From the IMG/VR virus record IMGVR_UViG_3300030419_005995, positions 1-51,196 of that record: a stretch of DNA of 51,196 nt; one strand, written 5' to 3'. Within the stretch, counting starts at the first letter, position 1, and each line of letters begins with the position of its first letter. A model generated the notes under the pieces. That model made no database searches, was not told the DNA's origin, and saw only the letters and a list, made by a program, of their open reading frames with translations. A program made the translations under genes and the position numbers. Source of the DNA: a virus. This document shows positions 24,659 through 33,643 of the stretch, one piece after another.

Positions 24659-27052
24659 ATGGCTGATAAAATTACAATTGAACAGGTGGAGTTGACTCAG
24701 CAACTCGCCAAGGAGCGTGATAGATTACTTCAGATCGAAAATGATCGATTGGAGGTGGCACGCCAACAAGCACGTCTCGATGGCGAGACGCTTTCTCGAA
24801 CATCAGAGACTGTTACGCAATCTGCCGCACGCCAAAATGTGGCAGAACAAATGCTTGTCCTTCTGCAACAAGAACAGGAGGCAATAGAAAAGAAGATTGT
24901 AGCATTAGAGGCGGCCAAGAAAGCAGCCGCCGATCTCGGTCAAGAAGAAGTTGACAAGCTCACAGCACAGCAGGACAAGTTGGGTGAAATACTTAAACTT
25001 AAAAAAGACCCTGCTGCCCTTAAACAGACCATTGATGATCTTGAACGATCAAAAGCAAAAGAAGTATCTCTTCAAAAAAGAGCGGAGCGCGCCAGCGCTC
25101 TTGGTTCAAGTTTTGGTGAATTAGTTGGCGTAACCAATAACTGGGAAAACGGCCTAGTTGGAACAACTCTTCAATTGCTTAAAGCCGAGGATGGCGTTGA
25201 GCGCATCACAGAAGGCTTGATGGGCACTTTTAACATGCAAAATATTGGCGCGAGTATTTTAGAAAAAGTTACTGAGGCAACCCTTATTCTTCTCATACGC
25301 CAAGATGCCGCGATAGCAAGTTTTAAACAGGCCACAGCGGCAGGTAACTCTTACAACGATGTAATCGTTGACAGTTATTTGGAGCTTAGGACTTTTGGCG
25401 TCAGTCAGGAAGTTGCTGGAAAGGCGACAGAAGAATTGTTTAAGCAGATGTCGCAGTTCACAGAGATGACAAGAGCTGCCCAGCAAGAGCTAGTTGAAAC
25501 AACTGCAATTCTAAATAGATTTGGGGTTGCAGGAACAGATGCAGCAAGCTCTTTTGAACTTCTGATCCAGGGTCTGGGAATGACTGCTACGGAGGCAGCT
25601 CAAACTCAGCGGGAATTGTTTGCATTAGGTCAAGCACTAGGAATAGCACCAGATGTTGTTTTTTCTGAGTTTGGCCCCGCCACCCGCCTGCTTGCTGCAC
25701 ATGGCGATGATATGATTAATGTGTTTGAGGGCATCGCCGCTGCTAGCAAGGCCACTGGTGTTGAGATGAATAGACTCATTGGTCTTGCTGAACAATTCGA
25801 TACTTTTGAAAATGCCGCTTCATCGGTTGGTAAGTTAAATGCAATACTTGGTGGTCCTTATTTTAATGCCATAGAGATGTTGAATGCAACAGAAGAAGAA
25901 AGAATTAGATTGTTGATTCAAGGTATCGAGGCTACTGGTAAAAGTTTTGACTCGCTCGGAAAATTTGAACAAAAAGCTATTGCTAGCGCTGCTGGTATTA
26001 CTGATATGGCTGAGGCAAACAAGCTATTTAACACAAGTTTATCAGCGTTTGACGCCGCACAGGCAAAAGCAGCGGCAGCCTCCATATCTCAAAAAGAATT
26101 TGAAGAGGCATCGAGAAACGCACTTTCTGTGCAAGAAAAGTTTGTGACAATAATGGAGAATTTTGCTGTAAGCCTGAGTCCTGTGCTTGACCTTCTGGGT
26201 GGAATTGCCGATCTTTTGTTGGAGTTACAAAAGATGATGGGTGACACTGGTAACATAATTTTGGCCCTCGGTGGATCGGTTCTTTTTCTTGTTGGCACAT
26301 TTAAAGGATTATCCTTAGCCGCCTCCGTTGCAGGTGGTGCAATGTCTGCTTCGGCCCCTGGTCTTGTGGCGTTCGGTAACGCAGCGGGAGCAGCCGGCGC
26401 GGCTGCCATGAAGGGATCTTTGGGTCTTCTGGCAATTGGAGCAGCGGCAGTTGGTATTGGTTTTGGTATTTATTTGGCTGCGCAAGGTATAGCAGCGATG
26501 ATCCCAGAACTAAGTAAGTTGATTGAGCTTATGGCAAACACGCCTGGAGAAAAACTGGCACAAATCGGCCTCGCAATAACCTCACTTGCTTTGCTTGGTT
26601 ATGTTGGCGGCCTGGGCCTTGTTGCTCTGGGGCTTGGGTTCCTCGGGTTGTCAACCGGTATTGCAGCCTTGATGGCAGTAGTTGATTTAGAAAAACTTAA
26701 AGAGTTGGCAAGTCTAGCCGAAGCGGTAACAGAGATGGTTACCCCAGCTGCTGCCACCCCTGGCGGCGCCGCAGGAGCAGCAGAATCACCAAAGTCTCCG
26801 TTCACGCAATTGGTGGAGGCGGTCAATGAATTGGACGAGACAAAATTAAATCATGCCCGTGAATTGGCCACCGTGGCAGTAGATTTTAATTCAACAGTGC
26901 AAGCAGCAGCACAACCTGCCGGCGCAGACGGCGCTTCTGCCGCAACAAATTTGCCACCAATCTATTTAGAGATGGATGGGCAAATCTTTGGCCGTCTTGT
27001 CTCCGACAAGATAGCAAAGCAAAAAGGCTTGAAGATAACCCCAAGAGGATAA
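24659..27052 (+). CDS. Tail tape measure protein (gp29-like position)
   Basis: The product has 797 residues: an N-terminal coiled coil (about residues 1-160, Gln/Glu/Lys rich), a long helical and Ala-rich middle, and several hydrophobic, Gly/Ala-rich segments between about 520 and 680, which could insert into the host membrane after ejection. This profile is standard for tape measures. It is followed by baseplate/tube-cap genes, the usual order. T4 gp29 is about 590 residues, so the tail is probably somewhat longer than that of T4, if length scales in the usual way. Confidence 0.8.
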   Translation: MADKITIEQVELTQQLAKERDRLLQIENDRLEVARQQARLDGETLSRTSETVTQSAARQNVAEQMLVLLQQEQEAIEKKIVALEAAKKAAADLGQEEVDKLTAQQDKLGEILKLKKDPAALKQTIDDLERSKAKEVSLQKRAERASALGSSFGELVGVTNNWENGLVGTTLQLLKAEDGVERITEGLMGTFNMQNIGASILEKVTEATLILLIRQDAAIASFKQATAAGNSYNDVIVDSYLELRTFGVSQEVAGKATEELFKQMSQFTEMTRAAQQELVETTAILNRFGVAGTDAASSFELLIQGLGMTATEAAQTQRELFALGQALGIAPDVVFSEFGPATRLLAAHGDDMINVFEGIAAASKATGVEMNRLIGLAEQFDTFENAASSVGKLNAILGGPYFNAIEMLNATEEERIRLLIQGIEATGKSFDSLGKFEQKAIASAAGITDMAEANKLFNTSLSAFDAAQAKAAAASISQKEFEEASRNALSVQEKFVTIMENFAVSLSPVLDLLGGIADLLLELQKMMGDTGNIILALGGSVLFLVGTFKGLSLAASVAGGAMSASAPGLVAFGNAAGAAGAAAMKGSLGLLAIGAAAVGIGFGIYLAAQGIAAMIPELSKLIELMANTPGEKLAQIGLAITSLALLGYVGGLGLVALGLGFLGLSTGIAALMAVVDLEKLKELASLAEAVTEMVTPAAATPGGAAGAAESPKSPFTQLVEAVNELDETKLNHARELATVAVDFNSTVQAAAQPAGADGASAATNLPPIYLEMDGQIFGRLVSDKIAKQKGLKITPRG

Positions 27053-27059
27053 AGCAAAA

Positions 27060-27878
27060 ATGCCAAGTTATAACAGGCCAGGACACAATTCTGAATTCAA
27101 GTTTATAAAAGAGTGTGGCCTAACAATGGAGTTCACTCATTTACCTTCGGGGCGAAAGGCCAGATTTATAGGGGCCTTAACAAACTTTCAGGATGCATAC
27201 ACTTCCAAGTGGAATGCCGAGGAAGTGTATGGTAGGATGGATCCAATTGCCACCTTTCAAAGGACAGGTCGCGTAATATCGATGAGCTGGACAATCCTAA
27301 ATGAAAGTGCCGAGATTGGCGAAGATAACATGAGGGAAGTATCTAAATTAATTAATTTTCTTTATCCAACTTATGCTACACAAACAGGCGGCGCCTCAAC
27401 TATTCAAACTGCTCCGCTGTTAAAGTTTAGATTTGCAAACTTGGTGAACAGTGTGGCAAACAGGCAGGAGGGGTTGGTCGGATATTTATCTGGATTTACT
27501 GTCACCCCTAACTTAGACGCCGGCTATGTTAAGAACTCAAAGAAAGATACGATATTTCAGGAGCTTAACGCGGTGATAGAGTTTACTGTATTGCATACTC
27601 ACAAGCTTGGTTGGGCAGGCGACAAACCAAGACAAAGAAACTTTCCTTATGGAAAAACTGGTCTTGGTCAAGCAGTAGAAAGGGTGCAAGGCGGTTCATC
27701 TGATACGGGATTTTTAGAGGAAGGTGATCTTCAAATCACACCCTCTCCTAATGACGCTAGGAGACTTAGGGTTCAGGTTAGCGATGATGTTGTCCTTGAT
27801 AGATTAAAATTTGGGGAGGCCCAAGGTCAACTTGCCGTAGCGCAGGCTGAGGCCCTGCTTGGGCCGATTAAGAAATAA
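27060..27878 (+). CDS. Baseplate tube cap/initiator-like protein (gp48/gp54 type)
   Basis: The 272-residue product is beta-rich and contains the segment EEVYGRMDPIATFQRTGRVISMSW (positions ~58-81), a motif I associate with tube-initiator and tube-cap proteins of T4-like baseplates. Other features are KLINFLYPTYA and PLLKFRFANLVNS before GYLSGFTVTPN, again as in tube-like folds. The gene lies between the tape measure and a gp53-like wedge gene, which supports a role in the hub that starts the tail tube. The equivalence to gp48 versus gp54 cannot be decided. Confidence 0.6.
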   Translation: MPSYNRPGHNSEFKFIKECGLTMEFTHLPSGRKARFIGALTNFQDAYTSKWNAEEVYGRMDPIATFQRTGRVISMSWTILNESAEIGEDNMREVSKLINFLYPTYATQTGGASTIQTAPLLKFRFANLVNSVANRQEGLVGYLSGFTVTPNLDAGYVKNSKKDTIFQELNAVIEFTVLHTHKLGWAGDKPRQRNFPYGKTGLGQAVERVQGGSSDTGFLEEGDLQITPSPNDARRLRVQVSDDVVLDRLKFGEAQGQLAVAQAEALLGPIKK

Positions 27879-28210
27879 TGAGATATCAAAACAAACAAAG
27901 CATAATTGTATCGGATGAACTTCATAGTAAAACATTAGTTGATCGCGGCGTCAATTTTATAGAAATACAACAGATTCCAAACTTAATTTATCCGACTCCC
28001 GAGCAGATAGCTCAGCTTGAAATAATTGGTCACACGTGGACTACTGGTGATCGTCTATATAAACTTGCTCACGAATATTATGGTGATTCAAGATTATGGT
28101 GGATAATTTCTTTTTTTAATAAGAGGCCAACAGAACACCATTATAGCTTGGGTGACACCATCAACATACCTCTTCCTTTAAATAGGATTATGGATTATAT
28201 GGGTTTTTAA
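27878..28210 (+). CDS. 53: Baseplate wedge protein with LysM-like domain (gp53-like)
   Basis: The start shares a base with the previous stop (TAATG). The 110-residue product ends with a LysM-like module: GHTWTTGDRLYKLAHEYYGD, then SRLWWIISFFNK, and SLGDTINIP. This Y-x-D-x-x-LWW pattern is typical of gp53-type wedge proteins of T4-like phages (T4 gp53 is 196 residues) and related P2 gpX-like tail proteins. The short N-terminal part is a strand-rich stub. Context in the baseplate block agrees. Confidence 0.75.
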   Translation: MRYQNKQSIIVSDELHSKTLVDRGVNFIEIQQIPNLIYPTPEQIAQLEIIGHTWTTGDRLYKLAHEYYGDSRLWWIISFFNKRPTEHHYSLGDTINIPLPLNRIMDYMGF

Positions 28211-28212
28211 AA

Positions 28213-31200
28213 ATGCTTTTTCTTGTTCCTCTGTTAATTTTATTGTTTTTAATTGGCTTTGGAATCATGAGTCAAGTGGAAGGACCTGAGAAACCAGATT
28301 CTAATCCGACACCAGATGAACAAAAGACAGAACAAGAGGCCGACCCTTTTATAAAAGATGACTTCAACGCTCAGGCATCTCAATTAAGATTTAATAAACA
28401 ATGCTACCTCATGGACAAGGTGGTGGACATTGTAAAATCAGGTGCAAGAAAAAATCAGTTCAAGTGGTTCTCGACGGTTACTGGTCCCCCGATGGACATA
28501 GCCAACGAATTAATCTCAAAGAAAAATATAAATCCTCTACTCGGCATCAAACCTCATCAGTATTCTATGCTTGTGCCGAGGATAAGACTGTTTATTCTTG
28601 AACACACAGGCAAGGGGTATGTGGAACATGAGTTAAATTTTGCTTCTGATTTTGGTGTCGGCTCAATTCCGGGCGGGAACATAGAAGATATATTCAAGAA
28701 TGGCGACATGAGGGGTGCAGGAGCGGGAATCAAGAGTTTTTCATATGATCTCGCAGGGGTTAATCCAGCAGAGGCAGATAAATTAATCGACTCAACTCTT
28801 GTGTTATATTTTCAATCACTGGGTGACCTTTTCGCACCCCGCACAGACGGTGGCCACCGCTTTGCAGATCTGATTAATTATACACAAAGATCCGATCAAA
28901 GAGCCATGAATCCAAAGGATTTTAGAATTAAAGCAGTGGTGGGTTGGTCAGAACCAGAAATTAACAAGGCTGATAGAAATAACATCTTACCAAAGCATTT
29001 AAGGCGTGCGATAGTCCAAGCAAAGACCACTTTGTTTCTTCAATTACAAGATCACAGTATTACTTTTCAAGAAAATGGCAACATAGAGATTGAAATTAAA
29101 TATATGGCTGCCCTTGAGCAGACTCTTTCATCTTCGTCGCTTGATGTATTTTGGATTGCACAGACAGCATATCTCGATAGTTTAGAATCAGTAAATGAAG
29201 GTCGTGTCATTAAAAGCTTAGTTGCCCGCAGGGCAAAGTTGGCCGGTCTAAGAAATAAATTAAAACTTGCAAGTAAAGACCCTAAGTATAGTGGGTTATC
29301 AGAGCAACAAAGAGTTGCTCTGATATTATCAGAAAGCCTCGGGAGTAATTATCTCAATGAGAATGTGGCAATCGCTCGATATTTTAGTCGAAACGATGTC
29401 AGTGCGGGCGGTATTACAACAGAAGAGGCTATCGAGGGAATAACGAGAGAAATAGAAGATGAGCAAACTTTTGGCTCTGCTTTGTTCGACGCAGCGACCA
29501 GAAATGAGACATTCGGCGGGTCAGGTGAGACTGCTATTTCAGAACTAACCCAAAATACTGAAAATATACGCGGCATCGATCAACAGATAGAAGATTATAA
29601 GCAACACATAGAAGAAACACAGCAGGTAATTGATAAGATTAAGAGAAGAAGAAGGACACTGGTGTATAGAAGAATTCTTGATAATCTTGTCGGAGACCCA
29701 GATAATGCAGCAGAGAAACCTGGGTATGTTTATCGGCTAGCGGTTTCAAGGGCAGAGATTGGAGCTTTTGGTGAAGAAATTGGCATTTCAAATACGCGAA
29801 CTACAATAGAGGTTCGTGAAAAAATCCAGGCAGCCAAAGTCGGACAGCCAACAAAGATAATCTCCCCAGCAGAAACCGCCGCACAGCGCAATAAAAAAAC
29901 TGAACAGCTTAAAAAAATAGCTGAGGCAGCTGCCGAAACAGGTGAAGATCAATCAGAGCGCGTTGAAGAACTTAATGAACAGCTGGTGAATTCTATCAAT
30001 GGCCAGACCAATGATGATAACGTTTATATCGATTATTTCTATTTTGGCGATTTGCTTGATATTCTCTTAGAGATATTGTGGGGCGATGTGTTGTTGGAGG
30101 GAGGCGAAAAGGCTAAAAATGAACAAGCGATAGAGAGTTTGGAAGAGTTTAATATTTTAGTTGGTCCGATAGCCATAAAAGATAAAAAAGCAAAGAAGAA
30201 GTATATAACCAATATTTCTGAGATTCCTATTTCGTTGGACCTTTTTAGCCAATGGTTTGTGGAGAAAGTAATAAAACCGCAGAAAAGTTCTTACGAACTT
30301 GATTCAATCATAAGAGACATGACTACTGACCTAGTTGCAGCTGCTTTGGGTCAGGGTTGCTATAACGACGTAAAACAGAAAGGTAAGATGGCAATGCTTC
30401 CTGTAACTGCTCCTTCCATGGAAGGTGGAGACAGTCGGATACCCAAGTTTGGTGCACGATGTACGCTGCCGGAAATTAGAAGTAGGGGCGCTGCAAGGTT
30501 AAGACCAGAAAATCACTCCAATAACATCTCTAAGCTAACTAATTATCTTTATTTCTTTATCAAAGACGAGGATATAAAAAAGAGAAGGGTTGATGAGGAA
30601 AAAGATAATAGAGATGGCGTCTATCATCTTAGGGTCGGGCAAGATGCGGGTCTGGTTAAGAAAATTCAATTCAGCCAGACGGACATACAGTTTTTAAAAG
30701 AGACAAGGGTTACAAATGATGCCGACACAAAAGACGGGTATTTAAGAGCAAAGTATGACGCTAAGATATCGATGATCGGGAACTCTTTGTTTTTTCCGGG
30801 GCAATACGTTTACGTTCATCCCACAGTGCCGGGATCTCAAAACAGCGCAATAACAAGAAATAACTTGGAGAAGCTCGGTCTTGGTGGCTATTATCTTGTC
30901 ACCAAGGTGTTCCATATTATTTCCGATGCTTATTATCAAACGGAGATAACAGCACAGTGGCATTCGTACGCATTGCCTGCCGGCTCGCAAGAATCTCTAT
31001 TAATACCTACTACAATCGGTATATCAAATGGCAAATGTAAACCGGGAGACCCTCGCAGACCAGAAACTTTTGATCACGAAGGTGCAGCAAAAGAGGCGCG
31101 CGAGGATGCAAAAAGAGTGCGCGTGGAAAACACAAACAAGCAGTTAGACAAGGTACAAGACTATATTGCCGTGGGCTCCTCCGTCACCGGGCAGGACGTG

Positions 31201-31287
31201 CTCGGCAAAATCGCTATCGGAGGCATTGAACTCGGACAACAAATATATGGTCTTATAGAAAATGGCGATTCAGGTGACGAGGATTAG
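28213..31287 (+). CDS. Large baseplate hub-associated protein
   Basis: The product has 1024 residues if ATG 28213 is used; ATG 28267 gives 1006 and avoids an N-terminal hydrophobic helix (MLFLVPLLILLFLIGFG), which would be odd in a baseplate protein. Neither start has a strong ribosome site. The N-terminal third has NQFKWFSTVTGPP and HQYSMLVPRIRLFILEH, the middle a coiled coil (QIEDYKQHIEETQQVIDKIK), and the C-terminal part SMIGNSLFFPGQYVYVHP with LGLGGYYLVTKVFHIISD and ITAQWHSY. The last block resembles gp27/gp44-type hub domains. Family assignment is moderate. Confidence 0.55.
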   Translation: MLFLVPLLILLFLIGFGIMSQVEGPEKPDSNPTPDEQKTEQEADPFIKDDFNAQASQLRFNKQCYLMDKVVDIVKSGARKNQFKWFSTVTGPPMDIANELISKKNINPLLGIKPHQYSMLVPRIRLFILEHTGKGYVEHELNFASDFGVGSIPGGNIEDIFKNGDMRGAGAGIKSFSYDLAGVNPAEADKLIDSTLVLYFQSLGDLFAPRTDGGHRFADLINYTQRSDQRAMNPKDFRIKAVVGWSEPEINKADRNNILPKHLRRAIVQAKTTLFLQLQDHSITFQENGNIEIEIKYMAALEQTLSSSSLDVFWIAQTAYLDSLESVNEGRVIKSLVARRAKLAGLRNKLKLASKDPKYSGLSEQQRVALILSESLGSNYLNENVAIARYFSRNDVSAGGITTEEAIEGITREIEDEQTFGSALFDAATRNETFGGSGETAISELTQNTENIRGIDQQIEDYKQHIEETQQVIDKIKRRRRTLVYRRILDNLVGDPDNAAEKPGYVYRLAVSRAEIGAFGEEIGISNTRTTIEVREKIQAAKVGQPTKIISPAETAAQRNKKTEQLKKIAEAAAETGEDQSERVEELNEQLVNSINGQTNDDNVYIDYFYFGDLLDILLEILWGDVLLEGGEKAKNEQAIESLEEFNILVGPIAIKDKKAKKKYITNISEIPISLDLFSQWFVEKVIKPQKSSYELDSIIRDMTTDLVAAALGQGCYNDVKQKGKMAMLPVTAPSMEGGDSRIPKFGARCTLPEIRSRGAARLRPENHSNNISKLTNYLYFFIKDEDIKKRRVDEEKDNRDGVYHLRVGQDAGLVKKIQFSQTDIQFLKETRVTNDADTKDGYLRAKYDAKISMIGNSLFFPGQYVYVHPTVPGSQNSAITRNNLEKLGLGGYYLVTKVFHIISDAYYQTEITAQWHSYALPAGSQESLLIPTTIGISNGKCKPGDPRRPETFDHEGAAKEAREDAKRVRVENTNKQLDKVQDYIAVGSSVTGQDVLGKIAIGGIELGQQIYGLIENGDSGDED

Positions 31288-31301
31288 TAGGAAAAAGTAT
31301 C

Positions 31302-32456
31302 ATGGCTAATATACCAAAGGCAAAAAATGGAATTAACTCGCGGGCTTTTCACTATCAGAGAAGAGATTATGTTCGTAAAGGTTATCCATTGCTGGATGAG
31401 CGATACGCAATTGATTTGTGGTATGGACCAAAAGCTCTTTATGGGCGTGTGGATCATCGAGAAGAACCACAAATGATTTCAGAGACAAATCTAAAAAACT
31501 TTTTGTCTTCTCCTGAGCTTATGGCAGCAGATTTTGTGGTTGATGCTTTTGAAGATCTTCGACAATATATTATTAAATCTAAGCGTCAAGGCAAAATCAG
31601 CTTGGTTAACAGTTTCCTAAAATCTTTTATGCCAAAGAAAGCATGGATGAGTGCCCGTGAAGAGTTTGATGAGAATATAAAAGAAGTATATCGCGCTTTC
31701 GTTGGTACGTTCTTGGAGGCAACCTCAAGACATACAAAAATAAAACACTTTAAAGATTTTGCAACACAATTTTTAGAATTTTCTAAGATATCTGCATACA
31801 CTGTGCCCGTATCACTAACTGGTCTTGTCGCTTCTCGTTTTACTTCGCCACGAGTTAGTGGGTTGGTAGTGGAAATCGCAGACCATCCATATGATATGGA
31901 TGAAATAAAATATAAAAAGTATATGTCTGACCCCAATTTTCTTTTTTATCAGCGTGCAGCAAGAAAATTTGGTTTTCGTATTGACTACAATGTGCCTTGG
32001 CGTCTCGTTGCAGATGTTTCTTCTGCTGAAATGAAACAATATATGTTGAATTATGAAATTGAATCGACGCAGGATTTATTTGAGACATATTATTATGATG
32101 CATACAGGCTCGACTTATCTTTGCTAAAACCTCACATGATACAGCTGTATAATGACTATGTGACGGGTAATGCATACATAAAATATGTAAAATCAGGACC
32201 TTCTAGGGACCCTGGAACTCAGGAAACAGTGTTCAAGAGAGAAACAGTTACAGAGAGCGAACTGGATGCAAAGCATGGTAATTTTTACTGGCTAAAATTT
32301 TATTTTTATTTGAAAACCTATGAGCTACAAATTAAGTGGGACCCCGCCGCAGAGAGAAAGAGACTACAAGAGGCAAAAAATATTTTAGATTTGGTTGACT
32401 TCCCCTCAGCATTAGAGTATATTAGGGAGCAATTATTTAAGAACGCCAGAGGTTAA
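31302..32456 (+). CDS. Probable tail/baseplate virion protein, unknown family
   Basis: The 384-residue product is basic, Tyr/Phe/Lys rich, mostly helical with some beta, and has no enzyme motif, signal or membrane helix. It starts 14 bases after the hub gene (AGGAAAAAG upstream) and ends 2 bases before the polymerase gene's TTG start. Segments such as RVSGLVVEIADHPYDMDEIKY and YYYDAYRLDLSLLKPHMIQLYNDY look like conserved structure rather than low complexity. It is most likely the last gene of the tail block. Confidence 0.5.
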   Translation: MANIPKAKNGINSRAFHYQRRDYVRKGYPLLDERYAIDLWYGPKALYGRVDHREEPQMISETNLKNFLSSPELMAADFVVDAFEDLRQYIIKSKRQGKISLVNSFLKSFMPKKAWMSAREEFDENIKEVYRAFVGTFLEATSRHTKIKHFKDFATQFLEFSKISAYTVPVSLTGLVASRFTSPRVSGLVVEIADHPYDMDEIKYKKYMSDPNFLFYQRAARKFGFRIDYNVPWRLVADVSSAEMKQYMLNYEIESTQDLFETYYYDAYRLDLSLLKPHMIQLYNDYVTGNAYIKYVKSGPSRDPGTQETVFKRETVTESELDAKHGNFYWLKFYFYLKTYELQIKWDPAAERKRLQEAKNILDLVDFPSALEYIREQLFKNARG

Positions 32457-32458
32457 CT

Positions 32459-33643
32459 TTGCTCTTCCAAACTCTTGATGATAAAAAACATTGCGTAGGC
32501 ATCTATCAAGGTGGAGACATTTTTTACGACGCAATCCCCGGTGACCTCACAAAAACATGGTCATATGCACCATATTTGCAAGGAAGAGATATTCAATACG
32601 CTAGTTTGTATGTTGGCGGGCGCAGCCTGGGCGAAGTCTGCCCGCAAGATCTGAAAGAAGAGTGGTCTAGGATTAGCAACAAAATGAAGGCTTTCATAAA
32701 GGCCTTTACAGTCTCAAAAATTGACATAAAAGACGTTTGCTTGTTCTCCCTGATTCCTGACACGTTTTTGCTTGAATGGTGTGAAATAAAGAACAAAATT
32801 TGTGGCTATGTCTTTGAAAATTATGAAAAACCAAGCAACTATGATTTTCTTTTGGATCTCGCTACAATAACAGAGAAGATAAAGGCGCAGAAACTGAATA
32901 TTGACCCGAGTGAGTTAAAAACTCAGCTTGGATCTTATCGTTCGAGAGCATTTTTAAAGAAGTTGAATAGGATTGACCCCTTTATCTATTACAACATCTT
33001 TGGCACCATCACTGGTCGATTGACTACGAAGACCAATTCTTTTCCTATTTTGACTTTGGACAAGAAACATCGTAGAGTTTTGAAACCAAATAATGATTTG
33101 CTCGTCGAGCTTGACTATAACGCAGCTGAGTTGAGAACTTTCCTGGCATTGAGCGGCCAAGAACAGCCACAAGAGGACTTACATACTTGGAATATTGAAA
33201 ATCTCTTTCAAGGAGAGGGCACCCGCGAGGAAGCAAAGGTAAGATTGTTCGCTTGGTTATATAATCCAAATTCTGATGACTATTTGTTGAACCGAACGTA
33301 TGATCGTGAAAAGCTGCTTAAAGAAAGTTGGAAGAATGGTAAAATTACCACCAAGTTTGACAGGACCATAGAAGTGGACGAGCGCCGCGCCCTGAACTAT
33401 TTAATACAGAGCACTTCTTCGGACCTTTTTCTGAGACAGATGATAAAAATTAGCAAGATCCTTGAAAATGCAAGGTCCTATGTTGCGTTCAGTTTGCATG
33501 ATTCTGTTATATTAGATTTTGCTGCGGAGGACAAACATCTACTACCCAGAATCATTGAAGTTTTCGGCGATACGCAGTTTGGAAAATATCTTGTCAACGC
33601 TTCCATTGGCAAAGATTATGGAAACATGAGGAAATTTAAGTGA
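32459..33643 (+). CDS. Short family-A DNA polymerase
   Basis: The 394-residue protein has the palm motifs of family-A polymerases: TGRLTTKTNSFPIL (185-198), motif A DYNAAELR (219-226), motif B as R256-x3-K260-x3-F264-x3-Y268 (the usual Gly residues are Ala and Asn), the IQST-SSDLF helix (316-324), and motif C LHDS (346-349, His-Asp kept, Glu replaced by Ser). There is no recognisable 3'-5' exonuclease domain and the thumb and fingers are much reduced. TTG is the probable start: AGAGG lies upstream and the next Met is far inside. T4 itself uses a family-B enzyme. A separate 5'-3' exonuclease is encoded at 39946. Confidence 0.8.
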   Translation: MLFQTLDDKKHCVGIYQGGDIFYDAIPGDLTKTWSYAPYLQGRDIQYASLYVGGRSLGEVCPQDLKEEWSRISNKMKAFIKAFTVSKIDIKDVCLFSLIPDTFLLEWCEIKNKICGYVFENYEKPSNYDFLLDLATITEKIKAQKLNIDPSELKTQLGSYRSRAFLKKLNRIDPFIYYNIFGTITGRLTTKTNSFPILTLDKKHRRVLKPNNDLLVELDYNAAELRTFLALSGQEQPQEDLHTWNIENLFQGEGTREEAKVRLFAWLYNPNSDDYLLNRTYDREKLLKESWKNGKITTKFDRTIEVDERRALNYLIQSTSSDLFLRQMIKISKILENARSYVAFSLHDSVILDFAAEDKHLLPRIIEVFGDTQFGKYLVNASIGKDYGNMRKFK

